64,000 nucleotides of DNA from Flavobacterium aestivum (GCF_026870175.2 NZ_CP113977.2:1860001-1924000); one strand, 5' to 3'; positions 36,386 to 46,220 are shown, numbered from the stretch's first letter. Numbers and translations: made by a program. The notes: generated from the sequence alone by a model not told the origin.

Positions 36386-39346
36386 ATGAATACTAATAGT
36401 AGAAATTCTCTATTTCACGATTTAAATTTAAAGGAATACGAACGTAATTTGTATTCTGTGAATGCTACTTTTACGGAAAATCTTTTGGAATACTATAGAA
36501 TTCAAGCTAGTATTGTAAATGCTGATTATTTTTATTGCTTTAATAATCTAACTGAAAATCAGCCTATACCTTTTGTTTATATATATGATCAAAGGGAAAA
36601 TAAACAAAAGAAGACAATAGATCTTGTTGAGATTAACAGACAACTATGGACACTTGGTGAAATTGCATTAGCAATAATTGTATACCCTGACGGCTTTAAA
36701 ATTATTGATACAAGAAATCCCATAAAAAGTGAGTCAGAACCTTCATTTTTAGACGACTTATCTGACGCTATAGTAAAAATTGATTCTATCCTAAAAAAAC
36801 GAATTTTTGAAGGACTAATTCTTGAAGAATCACCTTCTGATTATGTAAGCGTCTCACCTTACCAGAAATTGCTCAATCATATTGAAATTGAAATTCTCAA
36901 TAAGAGTAAGATCATTGGATGTAATCAGAATCTCCTAAAAAAATTATTGGTTAAATTTATATTGATAAAGTATCTTGAAGAGCAAATTGATGATTCTGGA
37001 AATAGTGTTTTTGAAAATGATTTTTTTGACCGTTTTATAGTTAAGAATGTTGTTAAAACATTTTTCTCTCAAAAAAACACTTTCTGTGATGTTCTGCGAG
37101 GAAACAATATCAGTGGTCTTTTGAATTTTTTAAATGAAAAATTCAATGGAGGTATTTTTAATATTTCTAAAGATGAGGAAATAGAATTAACAAATTCTAA
37201 TTTAAGTATTATTGCTGATGCACTGGATGGTAATAAAGATCTTAATGGGCAAATGTCAATTTGGAGGTATTATGATTTTAATTTATTACCTATTGAATTT
37301 ATTAGTCGATTATATGAAAGGTTTGTGACTTCTGTTGATGGCAAACAAAAAAGCACAGGTGCTTATTATACACCTCCACATTTGGCACGATTATTAATTG
37401 ATGAGTTGTTACCTTTTAATAAAGAAATTGATTTTGCAAATTTTAAAATTTTGGATCCATCCTGCGGTTCCGGAATTTTTTTAGTTCTTGCTTATAAAAG
37501 ATTGATTACACTTTGGATGTTAAAAAATAACAAGCAATCTATCGAAGGAGAAGACGATATTAAGAGTATAAAAAAAATATTATCGGATTGTATATATGGA
37601 GTAGATATTAATGAAGATGCATTATCTATAACTGCGACTTCTCTGCAAATTGAATTAACAAGTCATATTCGTCCAAAAGAGATATGGGAAAACCTAACCT
37701 TTGATAATCTAGTTGAGCAAGCAAATTTAACTAATCTTGGATTTTTTAAATGGTATAAATCTAATTTTTTGAAATTCGATGTTATTGCAGGAAATCCACC
37801 TTTTAATATATCACAAAACGAAAAAGACGAAAACGTATTATTGGGTAAAGATGATGATTTTTCGAAGGAAAAATTTATTGACTATAATAATAAAGTACAA
37901 TCATTTCCAGACAGCAATCCAGCTTTAATTTTTTTACATAAATCTTTAGAAATTTTATTGAAGCCTGATACTGGTTCATTATTTATGATAATGCCAGCAT
38001 CAACGTTTTTATATACGACAAAATCTTTTGAGTATAAAAAAAGCCTTGCGTCCCTATGGAACCTAGAGAGAATTTATGATTTTACCCCATTGCGAGAACA
38101 TCTTTGGGGGAAAACAAAAATTGCTACAATTGCTGTGAAAATTACAAATAATTCATCAGCAAATTCACGAGTTGAACATATTATTGTTCGAAATTCTTCT
38201 GCTAATGAAAAAGGTTCGATTCGCTTCCAAATTGATAAGTATGATAAATTTTATGTTCCTATAAGTTTCCTATTCTCAAAGGAAAGTATTTGGAAGATTA
38301 ATTTATTGGGAGGTGGAAGACTTGGACTATTCGTAGAAAAATTTAATCAGTATAGTTCAATTTCTAACTATTTCAAAAATAATAATATTATTGCAAATAT
38401 TGGATTCACACGTGATAAGTATGTTATTAATGATCAGAAAAAAAGAGACACAGCTCAACAGGTAGTTAATCTTAATGGTTTGGATATATTAGATTCTGAA
38501 CGTTTCAATTGCGATAAACTTACAAAGGAAGCAGTAAAGAAAATTTCGCAAGATGATTGGGTAAGGGTTCCGAAGAATGGTTTTGCTGTACCCAACGTTT
38601 TAGTACGTCTAAATATTAACCTTAATCTTCCAATTATTTATAATATCCGGAATCTTTTAATTCCAAACGGTGTTCTTACCATAAAGTCACATGATATTGA
38701 AAAAATGAAGAATTTTGTTACTGCATTCAAGCATAATAGAGGTCTTTATATTTTTCTGATTAAAGCTTTATCACCTAAGGCCTTTATACAACAAGGAGGT
38801 GGGTATAGTATAAATCGTCAAGATCTATTAAATCTTCCTATTAATGTTGGTATTGATGGTGATATTATTCCTTTCCCATCATTAGATAAGCATGACGAAA
38901 TTTTAATAGAGGATACAGAACTTATAGCTAAAAGTCTGAATAAAACCAATGGTGAAATTTTTAAAAAGATTGAAAAAGTTGATTTGATAGAATACTCGAA
39001 TACTTTTTGTGAAATTTTAAATTTGACATATGAGAAGGATGGATATAAATTTAAGCCGGTTAGACAAGTATTAACTGATGATTATGTATGGGTAACATTT
39101 GAACATACTAACACGGAAAATAATATAGAACAAGAATTGAATGACGAGAGCAAAATAGAATTTGAGAAAATTCTTTTTGACGATATTACAAACAATTCAT
39201 TAACTATAAATAAAATAATCGTTTATTACGGGATAAACAATCAAATTAGTTTTATTAAGTCTAATAAATTGAAATATTGGATGCGTAGTACTGCTTACCG
39301 TGACGTAGAGAACGTTAAAAGTGAAATGTTTAAAAGTGGATATTAA
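36386..39346 (+). CDS. Second N6-adenine DNA methyltransferase (Eco57I-like)
   Basis: The 986-aa protein has motif I (DPSCGSGIF) near residue 357 and motif IV (GNPPFN) near 470. The pre-motif GAYYTPPHLARLL is present, as in Eco57I and type I HsdM families. Unlike the first gene I see no clear PD-(D/E)XK motif in its N-terminal third. The C-terminal half probably reads the target. It is followed 3 nt later by a small nuclease gene, so methyltransferase and nuclease are likely made together. It may protect the host, or mark DNA for the ATPase-nuclease pair. Confidence 0.8.
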   Translation: MNTNSRNSLFHDLNLKEYERNLYSVNATFTENLLEYYRIQASIVNADYFYCFNNLTENQPIPFVYIYDQRENKQKKTIDLVEINRQLWTLGEIALAIIVYPDGFKIIDTRNPIKSESEPSFLDDLSDAIVKIDSILKKRIFEGLILEESPSDYVSVSPYQKLLNHIEIEILNKSKIIGCNQNLLKKLLVKFILIKYLEEQIDDSGNSVFENDFFDRFIVKNVVKTFFSQKNTFCDVLRGNNISGLLNFLNEKFNGGIFNISKDEEIELTNSNLSIIADALDGNKDLNGQMSIWRYYDFNLLPIEFISRLYERFVTSVDGKQKSTGAYYTPPHLARLLIDELLPFNKEIDFANFKILDPSCGSGIFLVLAYKRLITLWMLKNNKQSIEGEDDIKSIKKILSDCIYGVDINEDALSITATSLQIELTSHIRPKEIWENLTFDNLVEQANLTNLGFFKWYKSNFLKFDVIAGNPPFNISQNEKDENVLLGKDDDFSKEKFIDYNNKVQSFPDSNPALIFLHKSLEILLKPDTGSLFMIMPASTFLYTTKSFEYKKSLASLWNLERIYDFTPLREHLWGKTKIATIAVKITNNSSANSRVEHIIVRNSSANEKGSIRFQIDKYDKFYVPISFLFSKESIWKINLLGGGRLGLFVEKFNQYSSISNYFKNNNIIANIGFTRDKYVINDQKKRDTAQQVVNLNGLDILDSERFNCDKLTKEAVKKISQDDWVRVPKNGFAVPNVLVRLNINLNLPIIYNIRNLLIPNGVLTIKSHDIEKMKNFVTAFKHNRGLYIFLIKALSPKAFIQQGGGYSINRQDLLNLPINVGIDGDIIPFPSLDKHDEILIEDTELIAKSLNKTNGEIFKKIEKVDLIEYSNTFCEILNLTYEKDGYKFKPVRQVLTDDYVWVTFEHTNTENNIEQELNDESKIEFEKILFDDITNNSLTINKIIVYYGINNQISFIKSNKLKYWMRSTAYRDVENVKSEMFKSGY

Positions 39347-39349
39347 GCT

Positions 39350-39967
39350 ATGCAATTTGATTATATAGATGACACTCACAAATATCTTCCGGATATTTTA
39401 TATATAATTCGACAAGGAATTATTCAAAAGCAAAATGCCTTAAAAAAGGGAAATCGCGAAGGACTAAATACTCAAGTATTAGTTGAAACGTTCAATATTA
39501 TAGGTACCAGGTATATTGCAAATAAACCTTGGATTGGTGTGCAGAAAGAGCATGAACGAAAAAATGGAAGTGGGAGAGAAGATATATATTTTCATTTAAA
39601 TGATGATAATTACACTCGTTTATTTTATATTGAAGCTAAAAGATTACCAAAATATAAAACGAAGAATGATGATGAATATATTACAGGTGATGATTCGTTG
39701 AATAAAATTTCCGGAGGTATTCAACGTTATAAGTCTCTAGTACATGGTGATTCCACTTTAAAATATAATGGCATGATTGCTTATATTGAAAACCAATCTA
39801 TTGATGAGTGGTTATCTTTAATAAACAATAAATTGTTACAAAAATATCCAGAGGATACACAACTACTTTCTAATGATTTTCAAAATGAGTATATATCAAC
39901 TCATAAATTTGACAATTCAGAATTTGAATCTTTTGTAATGCATCATTTTTGGATAAGCTTGTTATAA
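39350..39967 (+). CDS. Small PD-(D/E)XK-type nuclease
   Basis: The 205-aa protein contains SGREDIYF with Asp78 and FYIEAKRL with Glu95 and Lys97, plus an upstream acidic residue (Glu46). This is the D...ExK arrangement of PD-(D/E)XK restriction-type nucleases. It begins 3 nt after the second methyltransferase and is the last gene of the operon. A stand-alone nuclease subunit would fit a multi-subunit restriction system. The next gene downstream converges on it. Confidence 0.65.
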   Translation: MQFDYIDDTHKYLPDILYIIRQGIIQKQNALKKGNREGLNTQVLVETFNIIGTRYIANKPWIGVQKEHERKNGSGREDIYFHLNDDNYTRLFYIEAKRLPKYKTKNDDEYITGDDSLNKISGGIQRYKSLVHGDSTLKYNGMIAYIENQSIDEWLSLINNKLLQKYPEDTQLLSNDFQNEYISTHKFDNSEFESFVMHHFWISLL

Positions 39968-40113
39968 ATAGGCAATTAGTAAAGAGGACCATCGAATGTC
40001 TCCATTCCAATGTAAAGGACCGATAGTATAAAAGAGTTGAACTTCTGCATAGCACTATAAACTTGGTTAAAAAAATAATAATATTTTACTTAAGTTTTTT
40101 GATAATGTTATGA

Positions 40114-41520
40114 TTAATTCGAATTGGGTCCTAGGATATTCTTAAAAACTTTAGCAAATAATTCTGTATCAATATTTACTGCTATATAAGGACCACCAAG
40201 AACCCATTTTTTCCTTGTTTCTAGTGTACCTGAAAAAACTTCATTTCCAAAATCAAATTTATCATGCCCAACTACATAGTTAACCTGTCCAAAGTGCCCT
40301 CCAGCATTAAAGAACAAACCATTAGTGACCTCGACATTTAATCCGAGAAAAAAGTTACTGAATGATTTATCACTTAAATTTGTACCTACAGAAACGCCTA
40401 AACGCTCTTTAATACTTCTGGGTGGAATATTCAAGTTTCTAGGTACTATATGAAAAGTTAGAAACAGAGAAAGAAAACCCCGAATATCTTTATCGTCTGC
40501 AATAAGAGTTGTTTCTCCATTTGGTTTAATGAAAGTTGTAATGTTCTCTGGATTTTCTAGCCAAGTAGCCACTACGGCGGTACCTACACTAACTCTTTTT
40601 GTTTTTAATAATTGTATATCCCGATCTACAATTACCTCATTAACGTTATTCAAATTTCTTGTAATAGTAAAAGGAAAAGATGTTGTATATGGACCAAAAA
40701 TTGGAGAGTTATATTGATTATACTTTATTTTTGTTTCGCTTTTATCTGATTGTACTGCTGGTACATTTGTTGTCACTTCTTCAACAATGTCTACCGGGTT
40801 AAATTCTGCTTCACTATCCACGACGTAATCTGCGTTATTTAAAGATATAATATGGAATTGGAATTTATCATAATTTTCTTTTGCCGTAACTGGAAAATAT
40901 GAATAAATTGGATTACCATTTTCATTTAGATACATATGAATAATCCCATTCTTGTCGATTACGATATTTTGAGATGCAATGTATTCATACCCCTTTTTTT
41001 TAATTTCTCTCTCTACATATTTATAAATTCTACGTTCATTAGTCTGCTCTTCACGATCTTCATTTGATTTTGGTACTCTATTTTTTGATGTTGTGCTTGG
41101 CAAAATAGGTTTATCTGGCGTAAGATCTTTACTTTTTATTGCAATACCCATTCCTTTTTTCAGTATACCAGATTGAAGTGGAGGATTTAACGAGCCATCA
41201 CTGTTGATAGAATACTCTACCAGCCCGTCGGTACTGCCATTTTGTTTTGGAATTGATGCTGAGGGTATGTTGAAAATAAGGGTATTTTTATTGCCTACAA
41301 AATAGACTGTAAACAAATCAGTTGTTTTATTTATAACATGAAGTTTTCCTTTTCCATCTGAAAAATCTGCATTCTTAAGATCAGTCACTTTATTACCTCC
41401 CTGCATTATAGCTACTTCAACGTCTTTTGTAGTTTTTAATGTTATCGTAATATCTATTTGTGAGTACGATGATATAGAGATTGCTAAAAATCCGAAAAAA
41501 AGTAATGTTTTAAATTTCAT
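40114..41520 (-). CDS. Secreted or outer-membrane protein paired with a membrane protease
   Basis: The 468-aa product has a signal peptide (LLFFGFLAISISSYSQ). Its middle is soluble, and its last 100 residues are beta-rich with alternating glycine and aromatic residues (LGLNVEVTNGLFFNAGG, then VLGGPYIAV), as in small outer-membrane barrel ends. I recognise no family. It is the second gene of a two-gene minus-strand operon, 11 nt after the trypsin-like gene. It may be the protease's substrate or effector at the cell surface; this is inferred from linkage only. Confidence 0.55.
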   Translation of the reverse strand: MKFKTLLFFGFLAISISSYSQIDITITLKTTKDVEVAIMQGGNKVTDLKNADFSDGKGKLHVINKTTDLFTVYFVGNKNTLIFNIPSASIPKQNGSTDGLVEYSINSDGSLNPPLQSGILKKGMGIAIKSKDLTPDKPILPSTTSKNRVPKSNEDREEQTNERRIYKYVEREIKKKGYEYIASQNIVIDKNGIIHMYLNENGNPIYSYFPVTAKENYDKFQFHIISLNNADYVVDSEAEFNPVDIVEEVTTNVPAVQSDKSETKIKYNQYNSPIFGPYTTSFPFTITRNLNNVNEVIVDRDIQLLKTKRVSVGTAVVATWLENPENITTFIKPNGETTLIADDKDIRGFLSLFLTFHIVPRNLNIPPRSIKERLGVSVGTNLSDKSFSNFFLGLNVEVTNGLFFNAGGHFGQVNYVVGHDKFDFGNEVFSGTLETRKKWVLGGPYIAVNIDTELFAKVFKNILGPNSN

Positions 41521-41531
41521 AGTAGTAGTTT

Positions 41532-42920
41532 TTAGAGTGAAATGTCCAAGTTTTTAATGATTTTATCAAGCTTAATAGCATAACTGAATGAATTGTCAGC
41601 ACCCACAATCATTGCGATTGCTATATTTTTATTATCAATAACTAAAGCACCGGAATCACCTCCTTGTGTAAGTGCCTTATACGAGTTAGAGTTTTTATCA
41701 TACTTTGTCAGCACTAATAAATCAGTTAGTTCCCATAAGTTATTGTCAGGATATCTAAAAGAGACAGGCCATGAATCATTATATACGAAACCTTTTATGG
41801 TTTCTTGAGTTTTTGCCCCAAGGATTGAAATTGTACTTTCCTGCAATACATCATCATACGAGACTTGTCTTACGGAAGTTGGATTATTAATGAGGTTATT
41901 AGAATAAGTAACGCCAGTCTTAAGTTTAGCAATTGCAACGTCCATGTCAGTGGTTCTGTACCCAAAGTATAGTTCTGCAATGATGTTACCATTTTCATCT
42001 TGTATTTCCTTAGAATCTGATAAACCTGACCAATTATTGTCACCATTCAGAACGTGAAAACATGATAGGATATAGTGGTCATCTCCAATGTTATCTTTAA
42101 CAATTGCTCCAATGGTTCCTCGGCCTAAAATTCCTGATTTGTTTGAAACTCCCTTTCCGGCCGTTGCTGAATTTAGCTTAGGGTAATCCCCAGTTACGAT
42201 CACTTTTGAAGGGATATTAATATTTGCTCCAGTACTTAATTTAATTTTAAAATTCTTTTCAATTTTATTAGCGACATCTATATCTGTAACATGAATTTCT
42301 AAACAGCCTATTTTACCACTGCCTTTATTGACATATCCCGTTCCAAATGATAAGACACCAGGAGTAGAATTTAGACTTGCACGATAAGTGTCTACAGCTA
42401 TTTGAGATAATTTATATTCTGGAGTGTTGATAAATTCCTGAAGATGTTGAATATCATCAGTTTGTTGATATGTCCTTTCGTCAACCAACTTGCTTTTCAG
42501 GTTCTTAGTATAAAATAATAAATCAAGTAAATCGTGCCAGAACTTTGATCCTAAACTTAAGAAACATCCAGTCAGAAAAGTACCTAATATCAACATTAGC
42601 CATTCTCCCACCTGATTTGGTACAGGTTTATCCCAGCCGATTACCTCATAAGGTTTTTCAAGATTTCCTAAAATGCTTATTAAATCGGCACGCAGCGCTA
42701 AAGCTACTAGTGTACCACAAATGACATTTAACGCAAGAATTCTTTTGGTTCTGTCATCTTCTGTCTCGTCGTTATCTGTTTTTGAACGTAAGTTGCCAAC
42801 ATTGATCCAAAATAATTTTTTATCTGAAAATTGTAACTTGATAAAATTCGAAATTCTTTCATTAATCATACTTAGTATGAACAATATTATAGATATTGAA
42901 ACAGCAGCATCCATAATCAA
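41532..42920 (-). CDS. Membrane-anchored trypsin-like serine protease
   Basis: The 462-aa protein has N-terminal transmembrane segments (about 5-20, 62-84 and 106-124) and then a trypsin-like domain. The catalytic triad is visible: His289 in SCFHVL, Asp327 in DMDVAI and Ser423 in GGDSGAL. This chymotrypsin-fold arrangement with a membrane N-terminus is known from bacterial conflict systems in which proteolysis activates an effector. Its operon partner is the secreted protein immediately downstream. No Trypco protein is next to it, unlike the second trypsin at 56.3 kb. Confidence 0.8.
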   Translation of the reverse strand: MIMDAAVSISIILFILSMINERISNFIKLQFSDKKLFWINVGNLRSKTDNDETEDDRTKRILALNVICGTLVALALRADLISILGNLEKPYEVIGWDKPVPNQVGEWLMLILGTFLTGCFLSLGSKFWHDLLDLLFYTKNLKSKLVDERTYQQTDDIQHLQEFINTPEYKLSQIAVDTYRASLNSTPGVLSFGTGYVNKGSGKIGCLEIHVTDIDVANKIEKNFKIKLSTGANINIPSKVIVTGDYPKLNSATAGKGVSNKSGILGRGTIGAIVKDNIGDDHYILSCFHVLNGDNNWSGLSDSKEIQDENGNIIAELYFGYRTTDMDVAIAKLKTGVTYSNNLINNPTSVRQVSYDDVLQESTISILGAKTQETIKGFVYNDSWPVSFRYPDNNLWELTDLLVLTKYDKNSNSYKALTQGGDSGALVIDNKNIAIAMIVGADNSFSYAIKLDKIIKNLDISL

Positions 42921-43433
42921 AAGTCTTTTAGTTATTTAAATGAATTTTACTCATGTAAATCATGAGTATTTGTAGGTATAAACTTAGTAATTATTGATTG
43001 AATATTTTTACGTATAAATACCTGATTAATTACGTATGTATATATACACGTATTCAAAATATATTTTTTTATCGCTTTAAATTTCTTTTGAGTTAGATCA
43101 AAATAATTTTGTTTTAGCTATTGCGTACTTATCCGCAAAATAATAAAGTCAGACTATCCTACCAGTACATTCTCCAATACGAAAAGGATAAAAAGGCAGC
43201 TAAGGTATTATGGACACCAGCTGTATCTGCCACCAAAAGACTACGGCATAAACGGTCTGCTCCCCTAAAGGGTGCCCCTCCAATTATTCCGTTTCCTTTT
43301 GGCTTTCCGCGTTGTCCATACCTTTTTATGGCTTTCTTTTTTCCCTTTTTCTTTTGGAAAAATGCTTTTCGAGGCAAGCAGGTTAAGAGAAAAAAATGAA
43401 ACAGGATTGTATAACATTTAAAGAACACGAATT
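42921..43433. other. Non-coding leader before ssb
   Basis: No convincing gene lies in these 513 bp. The first part has three ACGTAT copies (43010, 43032 and 43048) in very AT-rich DNA. From about 43120 the composition changes to a purine/pyrimidine-skewed, GC-richer stretch with C-rich and T-rich runs. It could hold the divergent promoters for the protease operon and the ICE backbone, or a replication or transfer signal. Confidence 0.35.
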
Positions 43434-43826
43434 ATGAACATTATCGGACGAGTCACAAAAGATGCACAGGTACGCACATTGTCAAATGAAAAACAGGTAG
43501 TAAATTTTTCAATAGCAACTAACGACAGCTATCGAAATAAAGCAGGCGAACGAATAGGGCAGACAACCTTTTTTGATTGTGCTTATTGGATTAGCCCAAA
43601 GGTAGCCACTATACTCACAAAAGGCTCTCTTGTAGAACTTACAGGCAGGGTAAGTGCAAGAGTATGGACAGGTAATGACGGAGAATCACACGCAGGGCTG
43701 AATTTTAATGCTTCACAAATCAAGCTTCATGCAGTGGGAAGCAAAGCAGAAACAGCTAAAACTGTGCCCAAATCAGAAAAGAATAAAGAAGCTCAAGAGG
43801 AAAAAGAAATTGACCTCCCATTCTAA
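43434..43826 (+). CDS. ssb: Single-stranded DNA-binding protein
   Basis: The 130-aa protein has an OB-fold SSB sequence (MNIIGRVTKDAQVRTL, VNFSIATNDSYRN, TTFFDCAYW) and the typical acidic tail ending DLPF, which recruits partner proteins. Its length is short for a chromosomal SSB and normal for plasmid or ICE copies. It opens the PRTRC-region operon and would coat single-stranded DNA during transfer. Confidence 0.9.
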   Translation: MNIIGRVTKDAQVRTLSNEKQVVNFSIATNDSYRNKAGERIGQTTFFDCAYWISPKVATILTKGSLVELTGRVSARVWTGNDGESHAGLNFNASQIKLHAVGSKAETAKTVPKSEKNKEAQEEKEIDLPF

Positions 43827-43868
43827 AACCAATCATTAAAATTATTTCAAACTTTAAAATTTAGTATC

Positions 43869-44942
43869 ATGGCACATAATTTAAATTTCAACGAAAAAAC
43901 AGACAAGTATTCTTTTTTCAGTGTACAGCAAAAAGCGTGGCACGGATTGGGGCAAATCGTTTCGGATTATCCGACAAGTGAACAAGCTATAAAGCATGCA
44001 GGATTAGACTATGAAGTTGTTAAAAGTCAGCTGTTTACCAAAAGTTCGGGCATTATCCAAACGACTGATAGTATTGAGATAGGCAACAGCGAATTGGAAG
44101 TCCCTAACTATTTTGCCAATATACGCACCGATAATAATGCAGTATTGGGTGTGGTAGGAAAAGACTATCACATCGTACAAAACCGTAAAGCCTTTAATTT
44201 TTTTGATGCCATTGTAGGTGGTGGAGATGGAATATTATATGAAACCGCAGGAGCGTTGGGCATCGGGGAACGTATATTTATCACAGCCAAACTACCCGAT
44301 TATATTCGTGTGGGAAATGGAGATGATGTAACCGAAAAATACATTTTTCTGACCACTTCGCACGATGGTAGCGGAAGCATCACAGCCGCTTTTACACCTA
44401 TCCGCATCGTATGTCAAAATACCCTCAACGCTTCACTTCGTTCGATGAGTAATGTCGTACGCATCAAACATACTTCGGGGGCAAAACGGCGTTTGGATGA
44501 TGCCCACAAGGTAATGGGAATGGCAAATAGGTTAAGCAATCAGCTAGAAGGCATATTCAACGAGTGGGCGAAAGTTAAGGTAACAGACCAAGAAGTTAAA
44601 AAGCTAATCCAATTGGCACTATGTCCGAACAAGGAAACTTTCGACTTACTGAAAAAAGGTGCGGAAGATGAAATTTCAACCGTGTTTAAAAATACCGTGG
44701 AAGATGCTTTTGCTTATGCTATGGTTAGCGATACGCAACAAATGAGTACTACTAAAGGGACATTGTTCGGAGTATATAACGCCGTGACGGGTTATTACCA
44801 AAATGTACGGAAATACAAAGACGATGAAGCCAAGTTACAAAGCATTGTGTTAGGCGGTACTGCTCAACTCAAATCACAGAAAGCATTTGAACTATGTACC
44901 TCATTTGCTACAGACGGTGTAGAAACCCTAAACCTTAATTAG
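43869..44942 (+). CDS. DUF932 (phage/plasmid-like TIGR03299) protein
   Basis: The 357-aa protein has the DUF932 features KAWHGLGQ near the start, GKDYHIVQN and GSITAAFTPIRIVCQNT. Proteins of this family occur on plasmids, phages and ICEs, usually near SSB or PRTRC genes; their biochemical role is not established. It starts 42 nt after ssb and is probably cotranscribed with it. Confidence 0.85.
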   Translation: MAHNLNFNEKTDKYSFFSVQQKAWHGLGQIVSDYPTSEQAIKHAGLDYEVVKSQLFTKSSGIIQTTDSIEIGNSELEVPNYFANIRTDNNAVLGVVGKDYHIVQNRKAFNFFDAIVGGGDGILYETAGALGIGERIFITAKLPDYIRVGNGDDVTEKYIFLTTSHDGSGSITAAFTPIRIVCQNTLNASLRSMSNVVRIKHTSGAKRRLDDAHKVMGMANRLSNQLEGIFNEWAKVKVTDQEVKKLIQLALCPNKETFDLLKKGAEDEISTVFKNTVEDAFAYAMVSDTQQMSTTKGTLFGVYNAVTGYYQNVRKYKDDEAKLQSIVLGGTAQLKSQKAFELCTSFATDGVETLNLN

Positions 44943-44993
44943 ATAACCACAGGCTACCGCTTTAATCGGTGGTAGCCTTTAAAAACAACAGCT

Positions 44994-45389
44994 ATGAATA
45001 TCGGAATTATAACATACAGAGATTACGATGAAAGGATATTGCTTAATTGGAATTTCAACATATTGGAACTGTTCAATATCATATTAATTGATAAGGATTT
45101 TGTCCGCTTTGAAATATTTGACAAAAACAATAATCTTTTACTCTCAACCCACTATCCCGATGTAGAACAAAAGGGAGTATATATAAAGGTAGTTAAAATT
45201 GAAAAAGAGAAAGAAATCACAGGAATTACCTATGATGCATTTAGAACACCATCAACTATCCGTAGGATAAAGGTTCGTTGGAACGTAAACGGTAGAAGAT
45301 TCAGAACAAAGAAAATAGCACTTGATTATGTTTATTGGGAAAATAGAAAGGCAAGCTTGAAAATTGAGTCTTTCGTTGACCGTAGATAA
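44994..45389 (+). CDS. Small protein of unknown function
   Basis: The 131-aa protein is basic towards its C-terminus (RRIKVRWNVNGRRFRTKK) and shows no family I recognise. It lies between the DUF932 and PRTRC E genes on the same strand with short gaps, so it is part of the ICE backbone operon. A nucleic-acid-binding role would fit the charge but is a guess. Confidence 0.5.
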   Translation: MNIGIITYRDYDERILLNWNFNILELFNIILIDKDFVRFEIFDKNNNLLLSTHYPDVEQKGVYIKVVKIEKEKEITGITYDAFRTPSTIRRIKVRWNVNGRRFRTKKIALDYVYWENRKASLKIESFVDRR

Positions 45390-45433
45390 TCTTAAAAAAG
45401 AATGATTAAACAAAACTTTAAAATTTTAGCAAG

Positions 45434-45967
45434 ATGAAAACGAATTTTTTCAATCAGATAGCACAGATGGACATACAGGGAGATTTACACCTGACAATTA
45501 CAAAAGGAATAGAAAACAACCTTATCGTATCGGTTATGCTCCAAAACGGACAATGTGGGGATAATGCAAAGAATATCATACCGCCCCTTACCCTTCGTGG
45601 AAGTGTCGAAGAACTAGACAACGGTTTTTTTGAGAAAGTAACCATGCCTATACAGACCGCTTCGGGCTTAATGCTCGATATGGAGGGATTTATGAAACAA
45701 TTGGAAGAAGCCAAAAAACAATCCGCAATGGAGAAAGAAAAAGCCGATAAGTACAAAAAAGAGCAGGAAGCCAAAGACAAGAAGTTTAAAGATAGTATGA
45801 CAAAGGCAGAGGAATTGGAAAAAGGAGGCAAATTCCGTGAGGCATGGATGAAGGTTCCCGAAATAGCAGAGTTTCCCGAAAAGGCTGACGAGATACGTAA
45901 GAAAAAAACAGAACTATCCGACAAGTTTGCGACCCCAAGCCTTTTTGCAACTGAACAGAATGTATAA
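45434..45967 (+). CDS. PRTRC system protein E
   Basis: The 177-aa protein has the PRTRC E pattern: an N-terminal small beta domain (GDLHLTITKG, then IPPLTLRGS) and a long charged, probably coiled-coil middle (AKKQSAMEKEKADKYKK). PRTRC (ParB-related, ThiF-related cassette) genes are found on plasmids and ICEs; their function is unknown. Genes C, B and ThiF follow, which makes the call firm. Confidence 0.85.
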   Translation: MKTNFFNQIAQMDIQGDLHLTITKGIENNLIVSVMLQNGQCGDNAKNIIPPLTLRGSVEELDNGFFEKVTMPIQTASGLMLDMEGFMKQLEEAKKQSAMEKEKADKYKKEQEAKDKKFKDSMTKAEELEKGGKFREAWMKVPEIAEFPEKADEIRKKKTELSDKFATPSLFATEQNV

Positions 45968-45984
45968 CCGAAAACTCAGCAATC

Positions 45985-46203
45985 ATGTTATTAGTAACAC
46001 AATTACAGCGGGTATTTATACTCAAAGACAAGGGGCAGGATATTAAACTGACCGACCCCGAACCACGTTGGAGCGTGGAAGCAGTATTGAATTTTTATGC
46101 CAATACTTATCCTATTCTGACTACCTCCAAAATATCATCACCCATTATTAGGGACGATGCAGTCGAATACCGATTCGAAAGTGTAATGGGGACTAAAGGT
46201 TAA
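45985..46203 (+). CDS. PRTRC system protein C
   Basis: This 72-aa protein (VFILKDKGQDIKLTDPEPRW, YANTYPILTTSKI) matches the short PRTRC C family, which is about 70 residues. It starts 17 nt after gene E. It resembles a small ubiquitin-like or beta-grasp partner for the ThiF protein, which is an inference from the known ThiF/ubiquitin-like pairing. Confidence 0.8.
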   Translation: MLLVTQLQRVFILKDKGQDIKLTDPEPRWSVEAVLNFYANTYPILTTSKISSPIIRDDAVEYRFESVMGTKG

Positions 46204-46220
46204 ACCAAAATTTTAAAGCG

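Noticed and set aside
43121..43428. Open frames on both strands in the ssb leader
   Set aside because: Composition is low-complexity, no family is recognisable, and the two frames overlap antisense; probably non-coding.
45454..45924. Minus-strand frame opposite PRTRC E
   Set aside because: It is antisense to a recognised gene in a coupled operon and has no domain.
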